From positions 2,232,001 through 2,296,000 of the forward strand of contig OY759981.1 of NCBI GenBank assembly GCA_963662895.1: 64,000 bases of DNA. Reading direction: 5' to 3'. The notes under the pieces were generated by a model, which saw only the letters and a program-made list of their open reading frames with translations, made no database searches and was not told the origin of the DNA. Numbering within the stretch: the first letter of the stretch is position 1; each line of letters starts with the position of its first letter. Origin of the DNA: GWE2-42-39 sp963662895. Lineage in GTDB: Bacteria > Bacteroidota > Bacteroidia > Bacteroidales > Prolixibacteraceae. This document shows positions 1-9,175 of this stretch, piece after piece. A program made the position numbers and the translations under genes.

Positions 1-2415
1 GGGCCTGAAACAAACACCGGGATCGAGGCGCCACAATGGGCTTATGATGGCGAATCAAAACCATTGGTTGCTTATCCCGATAAAATGAAAAACTTTTTAA
101 ATGACTATGGCTTAACTTTGAAGAATGACGTGAGCATTGGCGGCGTTTATGATAAAGGGACTTACCGGATTTCTGTTTCGAATGTGACGAACGATGGGGT
201 AATTCCTCACACCGAACTTGACAAGACCATTGTAAGTCTGTCCAATACATATGATGTCAACAAAGCACTGAAGTTGTCATCAAACATCAACATCTCGGAA
301 AACAGTTCAGACAACAGGTCTGCATCAGGGGACAACAGTAATGCGAATCCTCTTTATGCTCTCGATTATATAGCTCCCCATATCAGTCTGAACAGTTTAA
401 AAAATTACTGGGAATCAGGAGAAGAGGGAGTACAACAGCATACCATAACCGGTCTGGATAATCCTTACTTTGTGGCCAACGAATTGAAAAACAGTTTTAA
501 AAGGAGCCGTTTTTTCGGGAATGTGAAGCTCGACTGGAAAGTTTCTTCCCATATCAGCCTGATGGCGCGGGCTGCCCTGGACCGTTATACTGAACAACGG
601 GAGACTAAAGTTCCTTATAGTGCGACAGACTTCCCCGAAGGGGCTTATAGCATCGAAAACTTATACTTTAATGAGATGAACTATGACTTTCTGGTCACCT
701 ACGACAAGAACCGGAAAGATTTTTCTTTTACCCTTTCAGGCGGAGGAAACTATATGTATCAGGATAAATCCGATATATATAATTATGCAGAAAAACTGGC
801 AATTGCCGGGGTTTACAATCTGTCAAATGCTGTGGGCGAGGTGAAGGAAACAAACAGCCAGTCTGAAAAATTAATTTACAGTTTGTATGGCTTGGCCAGT
901 CTGGGTTATAAAGGTCAGGTTTATCTCGACCTGACAGCGAGAAACGACTGGTCGAGTACACTTCCTGAAAATAACCGTTCTTATTTTTATCCTTCTGCCT
1001 CATTAAGTGTTCTGATGAATGAAATATTGTCATTCCCTGCTTGTGTTGATCTGTTTAAGCTGAGGGTGGGGGTAGCCCAGGTTGGTAAAGATACAGAACC
1101 ATATAGCATCAAACAGTCTCTGTCGATTGGTGACGACTGGGGTGATTTAAAGCGTGTATATGAATCTTCAAAACTGCTTAATGCAAATTTAAAACCGGAA
1201 ATAGCCACCTCCTACGAGTTTGGTACAGATATGGCATTCTTAAAAAAACGGCTGGGCTTTAATGTCACGTATTATGTCAGTGACAATAAAAACCAGATTC
1301 TGACCATTACTGATTTTCCTTCTTCTTCAGGGTACACTTCTAAAAAGATCAATGCCGGGCTTGTCAGGTCCAGGGGATGGGAAATCGGTATAAGTACAAC
1401 TCCTGTATCGGGCCGTGATTTTAAATGGGATTTAAATATTTCGGCTACCCGTAACCGGACAAAAATAGTCAGGCTTACAAAGGATCTGTCATACATTACC
1501 CTGTATTCTTCCGGCGGGGCATATGCCCGTACGTATGTGGGGCAGAATATTGGCGATATCTGGTCATACGATTATGTCAAAGTTGAAGACAAGGATTCTC
1601 CGTATTATGGTTATCCCCTGCTTGAAAAAAATTCATACGGATATTATTCTTTGCAGGAGGCATCAGAAGATGCAATGATCAGGATAGGGAATTTCAACCA
1701 TGATTTTCTGATAGGCATACAAACTTCATTTTCGTACAAACGTTTCCGTCTCGATGCCAGCTTTGACTGGAGGCAAGGGGGAAAATTCTATTCTGCTACC
1801 CAACGTTATCGCGATAATAACGGAAGAATATATAAATCACTTTCCGGCGTTCCCTATAATGATGCAGATAATTTGCCGGATGAAATTAAAGCCAATCCCG
1901 ACAAGTTTTTTGGGAAATGGGTTGGAGGGATGACTTACGACCTGGGGGGATTTGATTATCCGGAGAATGCTTTTTATAATATTTACAGTTACCTGGGCAA
2001 TGCTTATGCTCCGGGGAGTGCCGCTTTTATTCCGGGGGTCTATCAGGATAGCGATGGTAATTACATTGAACATCTGGGAGATGTAAACACAACTTCTTTT
2101 GGGCTTTCAGGGCTTGCTGTTGGTGATATGTGGAATTATGCAAATAATTATATTCACGATGCTTCTTTCATAAAATTGAGGGAGATTGCACTGAGTTACA
2201 GCCTTCCTCCGAAGCTGGTTCATTCGTTTGCCATGCAACGTTTTGATATTTCTGTTTTTGCACAGAACATCATGGTCTGGATGGCAAACAATATCAATGT
2301 CGATCCGGAAAGAGCCTTTGATGAAAGCTCAGGTTCTTTTAACCAGGGAATGGATAAATGGAACATTTTCCCTATGACTGCTACTGTTGGAATGAAATTG
2401 GGTCTTGAATTCTAA
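1..2415 (+). CDS. SusC/RagA-family TonB-dependent receptor, 5' end outside window
   Basis: The reading frame is open from base 1 (804 residues visible), so the start, signal peptide and most of the plug lie upstream. What remains is the C-terminal beta-barrel of a SusC-type outer-membrane receptor: long runs of alternating aromatic and polar strands, a late segment around FAQNIMVWMANNINVDPE that matches the usual SusC 'N-L-W-T..DPE' barrel end, and a C-terminal Phe (KLGLEF) typical of barrels inserted by BAM. It would import an oligomer bound by the SusD partner, powered by TonB. The susD-like gene starts 16 bases after the stop, so they are cotranscribed. The substrate cannot be read from the barrel. 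Family assignment is firm; the N-terminal domains are unseen. Confidence 0.95.
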   Translation, partial: GPETNTGIEAPQWAYDGESKPLVAYPDKMKNFLNDYGLTLKNDVSIGGVYDKGTYRISVSNVTNDGVIPHTELDKTIVSLSNTYDVNKALKLSSNINISENSSDNRSASGDNSNANPLYALDYIAPHISLNSLKNYWESGEEGVQQHTITGLDNPYFVANELKNSFKRSRFFGNVKLDWKVSSHISLMARAALDRYTEQRETKVPYSATDFPEGAYSIENLYFNEMNYDFLVTYDKNRKDFSFTLSGGGNYMYQDKSDIYNYAEKLAIAGVYNLSNAVGEVKETNSQSEKLIYSLYGLASLGYKGQVYLDLTARNDWSSTLPENNRSYFYPSASLSVLMNEILSFPACVDLFKLRVGVAQVGKDTEPYSIKQSLSIGDDWGDLKRVYESSKLLNANLKPEIATSYEFGTDMAFLKKRLGFNVTYYVSDNKNQILTITDFPSSSGYTSKKINAGLVRSRGWEIGISTTPVSGRDFKWDLNISATRNRTKIVRLTKDLSYITLYSSGGAYARTYVGQNIGDIWSYDYVKVEDKDSPYYGYPLLEKNSYGYYSLQEASEDAMIRIGNFNHDFLIGIQTSFSYKRFRLDASFDWRQGGKFYSATQRYRDNNGRIYKSLSGVPYNDADNLPDEIKANPDKFFGKWVGGMTYDLGGFDYPENAFYNIYSYLGNAYAPGSAAFIPGVYQDSDGNYIEHLGDVNTTSFGLSGLAVGDMWNYANNYIHDASFIKLREIALSYSLPPKLVHSFAMQRFDISVFAQNIMVWMANNINVDPERAFDESSGSFNQGMDKWNIFPMTATVGMKLGLEF

Positions 2416-2431
2416 TTTAAAAATTGTAACA

Positions 2432-4090
2432 ATGAAAAGAGATACTTTTACGATCATATTTATGGTGGTGGTGATATTTGGACTTCTTCTGAATTTTTCG
2501 TCCTGCAAGAACCTGACCGATTTGAACGAAAATCCCAATGAGGTTACCGGGGTAACGGATGATTATTTTCTTTCTTCGGTTTTGACCGGAATCGTTTCGC
2601 TTTATCAAAACCAAACGTATACGGATACGGAAATACTTTGTGCCGTCCAGTATCTTCAGCAGGATTGGCTTGGAGCAGATAAGATTAGTTTTAACTGGGA
2701 CAGCTATGGGTGGGACGATTATTACCATGTTCTGGAAACCAATGAAAGCCTTCTTAAGCAGTCGAATGACGAAGGCGATGAAGGACAGTTTTACCTGGCT
2801 GCTGCATTGATATCAAAGGCCTTCCTGTCGGGCTTTATGACAGACCAATGGGGCGATTTGCCGTATACTGAAGCACTTCAGGGTGATGAAGACCTTTATT
2901 ATCCTGTTTTTGATACCCAGGAAGATATTTATTCAAATATTCTAAGCCTGCTCGACTCAGCAAACGTTTTATTATCCGGTTCTGATTATACCGTTGGGGA
3001 TGAAAGCTATGATGTTATTTATAACGGAGATCCTGAAAAATGGAGAAAATTTGCGAATTCCTTGTCGTTACGTTATTACATGAGGTTAAGTGCAAAACTT
3101 CCTGAAACAGCCCGGACAGGTGTCGAAAAGATTTTATCCGATCCGGAACAATATCCTGTTTTTTCGGGGATCGATGATATTGCTCAGGTATCCTATGAGG
3201 GAACGTCCGGGGCAGATTCCTGGCCGGGAGGTGATTATAACTGGCCGGAAGAGAAACAATTTAAAATCCGCAAGCCATGCAAAACGCTTGTTGACACTCT
3301 TAGGGAATTTAATGATCCCAGGTTGCCGGTGTGGATTAATCCAGTCGAAATACAGATTGTTGTTGAAGATCCTGCCAATGCAACATATACAGATGAAGAT
3401 ATAACCGTTGGGGACAAAAGGTATATCCATTCTGATTACGCGGATTTAATCGAATATGAAAAAGAGGTTGGACCGGTAGATCCCAATCAATATGTTGGTC
3501 TGTCTCCCAATCTGAGTGATGCGCGTTTCTATAATCTTTATACAACCAGCCAGCAGGGAGATAATCCTCATATTTCTTATTTGGCTGATATGTACAGGGA
3601 GAACAGTAACTCTCAGGTGAAAGCTGTTTTTATGAGCTATGCCGAGGTTTGTTTTATTGCAGCAGAGGCAGCTTTAAGAGGATGGAGCGCCGGAAATACT
3701 GCTGAGGAGTATTACAACCGTGGTGTTGCCGCTTCTCTAGGTCAATATGGGCAATCGTCATATTCTTCTTCGTACCTGCAACAGGAAAAAGTCAGTTATA
3801 ATGGTACCCTGAAACAAATAATGACCCAAAAATGGCTTGCCCTGTGGATGTCTCCTGAAATATGGTTCGACTACCGGCGTACAGGCCTTCCCGACTTTCA
3901 GTTTGGCAGTGGGGCTATTCATCCGGCAATGCCTGTCCGCCTGATTTATCCGGAAGATGAAAAATTAAACAATGAAACAAATTACACTGAAGCGGTAGAA
4001 CATCTGGAGCAAACTGATTATTCCGATGGAATGCATGACAGTCAGTATTCAAAGATGTGGTTGATCCGGGGAACAGAAAATCCCTGGTGA
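2432..4090 (+). CDS. SusD/RagB-like nutrient-binding outer-membrane lipoprotein (SusD-like_2 type)
   Basis: About 552 residues. I start at the ATG at 2432 (MKRDTF), not at an upstream TTG, because this gives a clean lipoprotein signal: hydrophobic stretch, then FSSC with the lipidated Cys at residue 25. The following KNLTDLNENPNE is characteristic of the SusD-like_2 subgroup, whose members bind oligosaccharide or peptide ligands above the SusC channel. Internal TPR-like helices and the C-terminal segment with EIWFDYRRTGLP fit the family. It directly follows susC, and a 154-base gap with a 13-bp inverted repeat separates it from the next gene. Ligand unknown. Confidence 0.93.
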   Translation: MKRDTFTIIFMVVVIFGLLLNFSSCKNLTDLNENPNEVTGVTDDYFLSSVLTGIVSLYQNQTYTDTEILCAVQYLQQDWLGADKISFNWDSYGWDDYYHVLETNESLLKQSNDEGDEGQFYLAAALISKAFLSGFMTDQWGDLPYTEALQGDEDLYYPVFDTQEDIYSNILSLLDSANVLLSGSDYTVGDESYDVIYNGDPEKWRKFANSLSLRYYMRLSAKLPETARTGVEKILSDPEQYPVFSGIDDIAQVSYEGTSGADSWPGGDYNWPEEKQFKIRKPCKTLVDTLREFNDPRLPVWINPVEIQIVVEDPANATYTDEDITVGDKRYIHSDYADLIEYEKEVGPVDPNQYVGLSPNLSDARFYNLYTTSQQGDNPHISYLADMYRENSNSQVKAVFMSYAEVCFIAAEAALRGWSAGNTAEEYYNRGVAASLGQYGQSSYSSSYLQQEKVSYNGTLKQIMTQKWLALWMSPEIWFDYRRTGLPDFQFGSGAIHPAMPVRLIYPEDEKLNNETNYTEAVEHLEQTDYSDGMHDSQYSKMWLIRGTENPW

Positions 4091-4119
4091 ATTTACAGAT
4101 AAATAAAATAATGTAATGG

Positions 4120-4187
4120 ATTCTACTTTAACAGATTCTTTGAAAATCGAAAAATTGGTTTTCTTTCTAAATCAGTTAAAGTAGAAT
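4120..4187. repeat. 13-bp perfect inverted repeat between susD and the C45 hydrolase gene
   Basis: Arms at 4120-4132 (ATTCTACTTTAAC) and 4175-4187 (GTTAAAGTAGAAT) are exact complements around a 42-base AT-rich interior that can pair further (GAAAA with TTTTC). In RNA it would form a long stem-loop in the leader of the downstream genes. There is no T-run right after it, so it is not a simple intrinsic terminator; a role in processing or in setting the ratio of susCD to downstream genes is inference. Confidence 0.5.
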
Positions 4188-4244
4188 GGATATGATTCAA
4201 AAATGTATGAGTCGTTTTGTTAGGAACCAAAAACATTAAAAAAG

Positions 4245-5372
4245 ATGAAGACAACACTTATTCCTATGTTATTTCTGTTTGTTTATTTTCTCTCCGGTTG
4301 TAGTCATCAGCCAGCTATCTATTCCGAAATAGTTGGGGATGGTGAAGACCAGATTGAGATTGTGGTAGTGGAAGGTACTCCCTACGAAATGGGCTTTTTG
4401 CTGGGGAAACATCTTAAGGATCGGGCCCGTGAAACTCTTTCTTTATACCTGAAAGCAGCGTTTAAAGAAGGAGGAACATTGTTTGTCCCGGACAGTCTGG
4501 AAAAGGCATGGAAAAATAATCTTCCTTATATCGATCCCCGTTTACAGGAAGAAATGGAAGGATTTTCTGCCGGTGCAGGAATTGAATTGAAAAAGCTTCA
4601 GGAGGCACATGCAATACCCATTATTGCGCCCTATTCATGCAGCGGAGTGAGTGCGTGGGGCAAAGCCACAAGCGATAGCTGCCTTTACCAGATACGCAAT
4701 CTGGACTATTCAACCCAGGCCGGATTACAGAAATATCCTTTAGTCGTGATCTATAAGCCGGACAAAGGAATAGCACATGCTAATATTACTTTTGCAGGAA
4801 CACTTTCAAGTCATTCAGGGATCAATGCGGCATCGATTGTTTTGGGAGAGAAAGGGGAATCCCCTTCAAAGGAATTTCCCTATAATTTGAATGGGAATCA
4901 TTTTACGATTTTGTTTCGCAAATTGCTTTATGATGAGCAGAACCTGTCAGATGTTGAAAGCGTGATTGAAAATACACCTCTGATCAAACGTTATTATTTG
5001 TTCGTGGGCGATGGAAAACGAAGACAAGAGAGAGCCGTAAAATATCTTGTTTCTACTCCTGATTCCGTCAAGTGGCATAAATGGACTGATAATGATAATA
5101 GCGATATACATGTCCCGGAAGTTTTTAAAAATGTTACTTATTATACAATTAAGAATGACCTGGCTGCTCAGTTTATCCACGAAAATTATGGGCGGTTGGA
5201 TGCTGAAAAGATGATTCAGTTATCCAGGCTGATTGCAGGGAAGGAGAATCTGGTAAATATCATTTATAATGCAACAGACCTCGAAGTTTGGATATCAAAT
5301 GCCACCGGGCATGAATCAGCATCAATGCGTAAATATGTTCATATTGATTTGAAAAAATATTTTAATGATTAA
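4245..5372 (+). CDS. C45-family autoproteolytic acyltransferase/hydrolase lipoprotein
   Basis: 375 residues with a lipobox (FLSGC, Cys19). The C45 family (acyl-CoA:6-aminopenicillanate acyltransferase fold, Ntn hydrolases) is recognisable from the early GTPYEMGFLLGKHL segment, which matches the family's G..yE.G...G, and from PYSCSGVSAWGKATSDSCLYQIRNLDY. Cys132 would be the N-terminal nucleophile exposed by self-cleavage and RNLDY is the usual substrate-pocket motif. Such enzymes cleave or form amide bonds. In this operon it probably trims an amide-bearing ligand in the periplasm or at the outer membrane (inference). The start at 4245 has a purine-rich stretch just before it. It overlaps the next gene by 8 bases. 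Confidence 0.85.
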   Translation: MKTTLIPMLFLFVYFLSGCSHQPAIYSEIVGDGEDQIEIVVVEGTPYEMGFLLGKHLKDRARETLSLYLKAAFKEGGTLFVPDSLEKAWKNNLPYIDPRLQEEMEGFSAGAGIELKKLQEAHAIPIIAPYSCSGVSAWGKATSDSCLYQIRNLDYSTQAGLQKYPLVVIYKPDKGIAHANITFAGTLSSHSGINAASIVLGEKGESPSKEFPYNLNGNHFTILFRKLLYDEQNLSDVESVIENTPLIKRYYLFVGDGKRRQERAVKYLVSTPDSVKWHKWTDNDNSDIHVPEVFKNVTYYTIKNDLAAQFIHENYGRLDAEKMIQLSRLIAGKENLVNIIYNATDLEVWISNATGHESASMRKYVHIDLKKYFND

Positions 5373-6771
5373 AAAAATGAGGAAACAATATATAAAGGCT
5401 GTATTTGTTGCTTTTTTCCTGATTGTTGCTTTTACCGGATATGCTGTCCGTCCGGTAACAAAAGCGGGACCGGTTACACCGGCGACAGCAATGCAAAGCT
5501 ATTTGAATAACAATGATACCTCGTATTTCTGGACCCTTAAGGATACGGTAAAAGGTGACGGCATAACGATTTATGTGCTTGAACTGACATCCCAAAAATG
5601 GAGGAAATACTTATGGAAACATAACCTGACTATTGCCGTACCCGATGAATTGTCAAAGAATGAGGCCTTATTATATATTTCAGGAGGAAAAATTAAAGAA
5701 GATGGTGAACCTTATCTGAGAGAAGGGGACAAAAGAAGAATGCTGGAGCTTAGTCCGTTGGCTAAAAAGAATAAAGCCATTGTGGCGATGTTGTGGCAGG
5801 TACCGAACCAGCCATTGTACGACGGACTTACCGAAGATGCTTTGATTTCATACACCTTGCACAATTACCTGAACGATGGCGATCTTACATGGCCTTTACT
5901 TTTCCCGATGACCAAAAGCGCGGTTAAAGCGATGGATGCTGTTCAGGAATTTGCAAAAAAGAAACTGGACTATCCGGTTGATGGTTTTGTTGTCACAGGT
6001 TTTTCAAAGCGTGGATGGACTACCTGGCTGACAGGAGCCAACGACAAACGCGTGAGGGCCATTGCCCCCATGGTGATTGATATTCTGAATATGCCGGTGA
6101 ATGTTGACTATCAGTTAAAAGCATGGGGCGACTACAGCATCGAGATACGGGACTATGTGAATCTGGGTATTGCCCAGCAGGTCGGAACGGAAAAAGGAAA
6201 ACAGATCGTTCAGATGATTGATCCGTATTCGTACAGAAAAACGCTGACTATGCCGAAGATGATTTTTATCGGGACAAACGATCCTTATTGGCCGGCAGAC
6301 GCCGTAAAAAATTATTTCGACAGTATTCCCGGTGAAAATTATATCCATTATGTGCCGAATGTAGAACATGACCTTGGCGACAGGATTGATGCTTTTGGAG
6401 CCTTGTCTGCTTTCTGGGAAAATACCATGCAGAGGCAGAAATATCCGGCATGCACCTGGAAATTTAAAAAAACTGATAAAGGAATAACGTTAACTGTCAG
6501 CACAAGTCCGGAAATGCTGGAAGACGTGTGGTTATGGACTTCTGTATCGGATGACCGGGATTTCCGTGATAATGAATTTAAAGGCAAAAGCTTAGGCAAA
6601 AGCAATGTATCAACTGTTTCGGTCGATATTCCAATGCCTGATTCCGGCTTTAAAGCAAGCTATATCGATCTGAAATACCGGACAAAAGAAGGACAGGTCT
6701 TTACTGAAAGTACCCGGATGTTTGTTTTTACAGACCAGGGATTAACCGATTGGACAGATTTGCATAAATAA
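5365..6771 (+). CDS. PhoPQ-activated pathogenicity-related (PqaA-like) alpha/beta hydrolase
   Basis: 468 residues with an N-terminal signal segment (KAVFVAFFLIVAFTGYA). It matches the PhoPQ_related family: ALLYISGG near residue 105, TGFSKRGWTTWLTGAND near 211 with nucleophile Ser214 in a G-x-S-x-x-G-W context, VRAIAPMVIDILNM next, then GTNDPYWPADA (candidate catalytic Asp) and VPNVEHD (candidate His). The family is a secreted alpha/beta hydrolase of poorly known substrate. The first ATG overlaps the end of the C45 gene by 8 bases, so translation is probably coupled; the ATG at 5377 is an alternative. Its place after susCD and an amidase-type enzyme suggests a second processing step on the imported ligand (inference). 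Confidence 0.85.
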   Translation: MIKKMRKQYIKAVFVAFFLIVAFTGYAVRPVTKAGPVTPATAMQSYLNNNDTSYFWTLKDTVKGDGITIYVLELTSQKWRKYLWKHNLTIAVPDELSKNEALLYISGGKIKEDGEPYLREGDKRRMLELSPLAKKNKAIVAMLWQVPNQPLYDGLTEDALISYTLHNYLNDGDLTWPLLFPMTKSAVKAMDAVQEFAKKKLDYPVDGFVVTGFSKRGWTTWLTGANDKRVRAIAPMVIDILNMPVNVDYQLKAWGDYSIEIRDYVNLGIAQQVGTEKGKQIVQMIDPYSYRKTLTMPKMIFIGTNDPYWPADAVKNYFDSIPGENYIHYVPNVEHDLGDRIDAFGALSAFWENTMQRQKYPACTWKFKKTDKGITLTVSTSPEMLEDVWLWTSVSDDRDFRDNEFKGKSLGKSNVSTVSVDIPMPDSGFKASYIDLKYRTKEGQVFTESTRMFVFTDQGLTDWTDLHK

Positions 6772-6781
6772 CAAACAGAAG

Positions 6782-9061
6782 ATGAAAGGAAAACGAGTTG
6801 CAATATTAACGATAAGCCTGATATTACACTTCCTGATTGTCCGTGCGCAGCAATTGGCCGTAGGAACTGTGTTCCCAGATGAAAACAGTAACTGTATTTC
6901 TTCCAATTCAACAGTTACATCCGGTAATTATATCCATCATGACACCCCTTTTATTCAGGATTACAGTATAAAATATTTTATTGAGGCCGATAACCTGCAT
7001 TTACTGAATGTGGCATCCGACCGGAACGGATATATCCAGGTTTTTTCATCTGCTGGATTGTTACGACCCCGTTCCGGACAGTTTCTGTTCCCGGGTACTT
7101 TGGTACGCGATGTTCAGTATAAACCGACTTCAGATAAAAAAATTGCAGGAACAGGCGTTTACAAGAACCAGTTGGTTTATATCGACGATCAGGCCGTTTT
7201 CAGTAATGCCTGGGCTGGTCGTTTGTTCCTGAAACACGGAATGCCTGCTGCCTGTATTTTTGCAGGGGGAAATAATTTTACTTTTCTGATTTCTGACGGA
7301 AAAGAGTTAAAGTTGCTGGAGGAAAATAAGACCTTGTGGAAAGGAATGGCTCCCGCAAAAGTAAAAGACATTCAGTTTGATAAAGGGAACAACTTGTTCT
7401 GGATTTTAACAAAGGGAACTGTTTGGAGTTTTTCTCCGGAGAAAAAGAAGCTGGAACAGGCATTGACTTTCCCGGATATAACATGTTTCGAAATTGCAGG
7501 AAAGCGCTTGGTTATCGGAACTCCTGACGGGTATGCAGAGTTTGACACAAAAACGAAAAAGCAATTGGGAGATATACATCGAAAATTGCCATGTACCCAT
7601 ATTACTGCCATTTCAGAAATAGATGGTCATCTCTGGTTTGGTTCCCCCGAAGGAGCTTTCATGCTTCGCGACGATGGTAAATTCAATTACTATGCTTCCG
7701 AACGCTGGCTCCCTTCCGGTAAAGTAATAAAAATAGCCAAAGGACCGGAACATTCTGTTTTGATCCTTACCGGTAAAGGTTTGGCGAAAATATGTTTCGA
7801 AAAAATGACATTAGCTGAAAAGGCAGCGTTCTTCGAAAAACAGGTGCGTGAACGGCACATCCGTAATGGTTTTAATGCGGCTCTGACCCGGATGTCAAAA
7901 GGGGATGTAACCAGTGGCAGTTTAACCGATTCGGATAACGATGGGCTGTGGACATCGATGTACCTGGCAGCCGAAGCTTTCCGGTATGCCGTGACCAGAT
8001 CGGATGAGGCCCTGCAAAACATACGGGAGTTGCTGGATGCCATGGAACGGTTATATACCATTAATCCCGTGCCGGGTTTTCCGTCTCGTTCGTTCGAGCG
8101 CCGCGGATATAAATACGACAGTGAACCCTGGCGCCGTGCCGGTGACCCTGAATGGGACTGGAAATCGACAACCAGCAGCGACGAAGCCATCGGCCATATT
8201 TTTGTGTACGGGGTGATTGCCGAACTGGTTGATGTCTCTGAATTACATACTCAGGCTGTTTCGTTGATTGATACCCTGATGTCGCATATCGTGAAAAATG
8301 ATTTTTACCTGGTTGACTGGAACGGGAAACCGACCCTGTGGGGGAGATGGAACCCCGAATATGTAAATGCCCGTCCGGAAATGGTAGGCGACCGGAAAAT
8401 CAATTCATCGAACATCATCGGGATGTTGCAGACAGCATATCATTTTACCGGCAAGGAGAAATACAAAAAAGCAGCTTTCTATCTGATGGAAAAGCATGGC
8501 TTCCTGGAGAACCTGATGCGCCCAATGGAAGAAATAGGTCCGGCACCCGAAGAGGCTGACGACTGGAGTAAAATGTTATCGGAGGCATGGAACCACTCCG
8601 ACGATGAGATGTACTATTGCGGCTATTGGGGGCTTTATCGATATGCTTTTAACGACACACTGAAAACCATGTACCGGAAGGCAATCATTGACCATTGGGA
8701 AATAGAACGTCCGGAAAAAGAAGGTTTATGGAATATTATGACAGCCATTACCGGCCCGGGCGATTTCGATTTCAAAGAGGCAATCTGGTATTTGCAGGAA
8801 TACCCGCTCGATTTGATCAACTGGACAGTTACAAACAGCAACCGTAACGATATTGTCCCTGTTGATGAGAACTTCAGGATGCAAACAATAGCTGAAGTAT
8901 TGCCCCCGGACGAGTTACCTGTCCGCAGGCATAATGCCAACCGGTTTGGGCTGGACGGAGGTAGTAACGGGCACGAAGAGGAGAGTGCCGGGGATATCTG
9001 GCTTTTACCCTATTGGATGGGACGTTATCTTGGTATAATTGGTGAAGCAACAGGAAAATGA
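6782..9061 (+). CDS. Secreted protein: propeller-like N-terminal half plus helical (alpha/alpha) toroid-like C-terminal half
   Basis: 759 residues with a signal peptide (ISLILHFLIVRAQ). Residues ~20-340 have repeated short strands such as HLWFGSPEGAFMLRDDG, resembling the two-component-regulator type propeller blades of Bacteroidota. From ~365 on the character changes to paired helices rich in Trp/Tyr (TDSDNDGLWTSMYLAAEAFRYAVT, STTSSDEAIGHIFVYGVIAELVD, EAWNHSDDEMYYCGYWGLYRYAF), as in (alpha/alpha)6 barrels of glycan lyases and unsaturated glycosyl hydrolases. I do not recognise a named family or catalytic pair. It starts 10 bases after the PqaA-like gene and is the last gene of this operon. 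It may be a carbohydrate-active or ligand-binding partner (inference). Confidence 0.7.
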   Translation: MKGKRVAILTISLILHFLIVRAQQLAVGTVFPDENSNCISSNSTVTSGNYIHHDTPFIQDYSIKYFIEADNLHLLNVASDRNGYIQVFSSAGLLRPRSGQFLFPGTLVRDVQYKPTSDKKIAGTGVYKNQLVYIDDQAVFSNAWAGRLFLKHGMPAACIFAGGNNFTFLISDGKELKLLEENKTLWKGMAPAKVKDIQFDKGNNLFWILTKGTVWSFSPEKKKLEQALTFPDITCFEIAGKRLVIGTPDGYAEFDTKTKKQLGDIHRKLPCTHITAISEIDGHLWFGSPEGAFMLRDDGKFNYYASERWLPSGKVIKIAKGPEHSVLILTGKGLAKICFEKMTLAEKAAFFEKQVRERHIRNGFNAALTRMSKGDVTSGSLTDSDNDGLWTSMYLAAEAFRYAVTRSDEALQNIRELLDAMERLYTINPVPGFPSRSFERRGYKYDSEPWRRAGDPEWDWKSTTSSDEAIGHIFVYGVIAELVDVSELHTQAVSLIDTLMSHIVKNDFYLVDWNGKPTLWGRWNPEYVNARPEMVGDRKINSSNIIGMLQTAYHFTGKEKYKKAAFYLMEKHGFLENLMRPMEEIGPAPEEADDWSKMLSEAWNHSDDEMYYCGYWGLYRYAFNDTLKTMYRKAIIDHWEIERPEKEGLWNIMTAITGPGDFDFKEAIWYLQEYPLDLINWTVTNSNRNDIVPVDENFRMQTIAEVLPPDELPVRRHNANRFGLDGGSNGHEEESAGDIWLLPYWMGRYLGIIGEATGK

Positions 9062-9106
9062 AATAAGCAATAAGAAACATGAATTTATAGTAAAGTGGGT
9101 CTAGTA

Positions 9107-9166
9107 GAGAGAGAAGGCGTACAAAAAATATCTCAGCGGTATGAATGTCTCGCCTTCTTCTCTTTT
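9107..9166. terminator. Hairpin between convergent genes
   Basis: GAGAAGGCG at 9111-9119 pairs with CGCCTTCTTC at 9151-9160, extended by flanking AGAG/TCTCT. A short T-rich run (TTTTATT) follows on the + strand. It lies between the end of the + operon and the end of the - strand terC gene, so it probably ends the + transcript and may act both ways. Confidence 0.45.
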
Positions 9167-9175
9167 ATTAAAATA

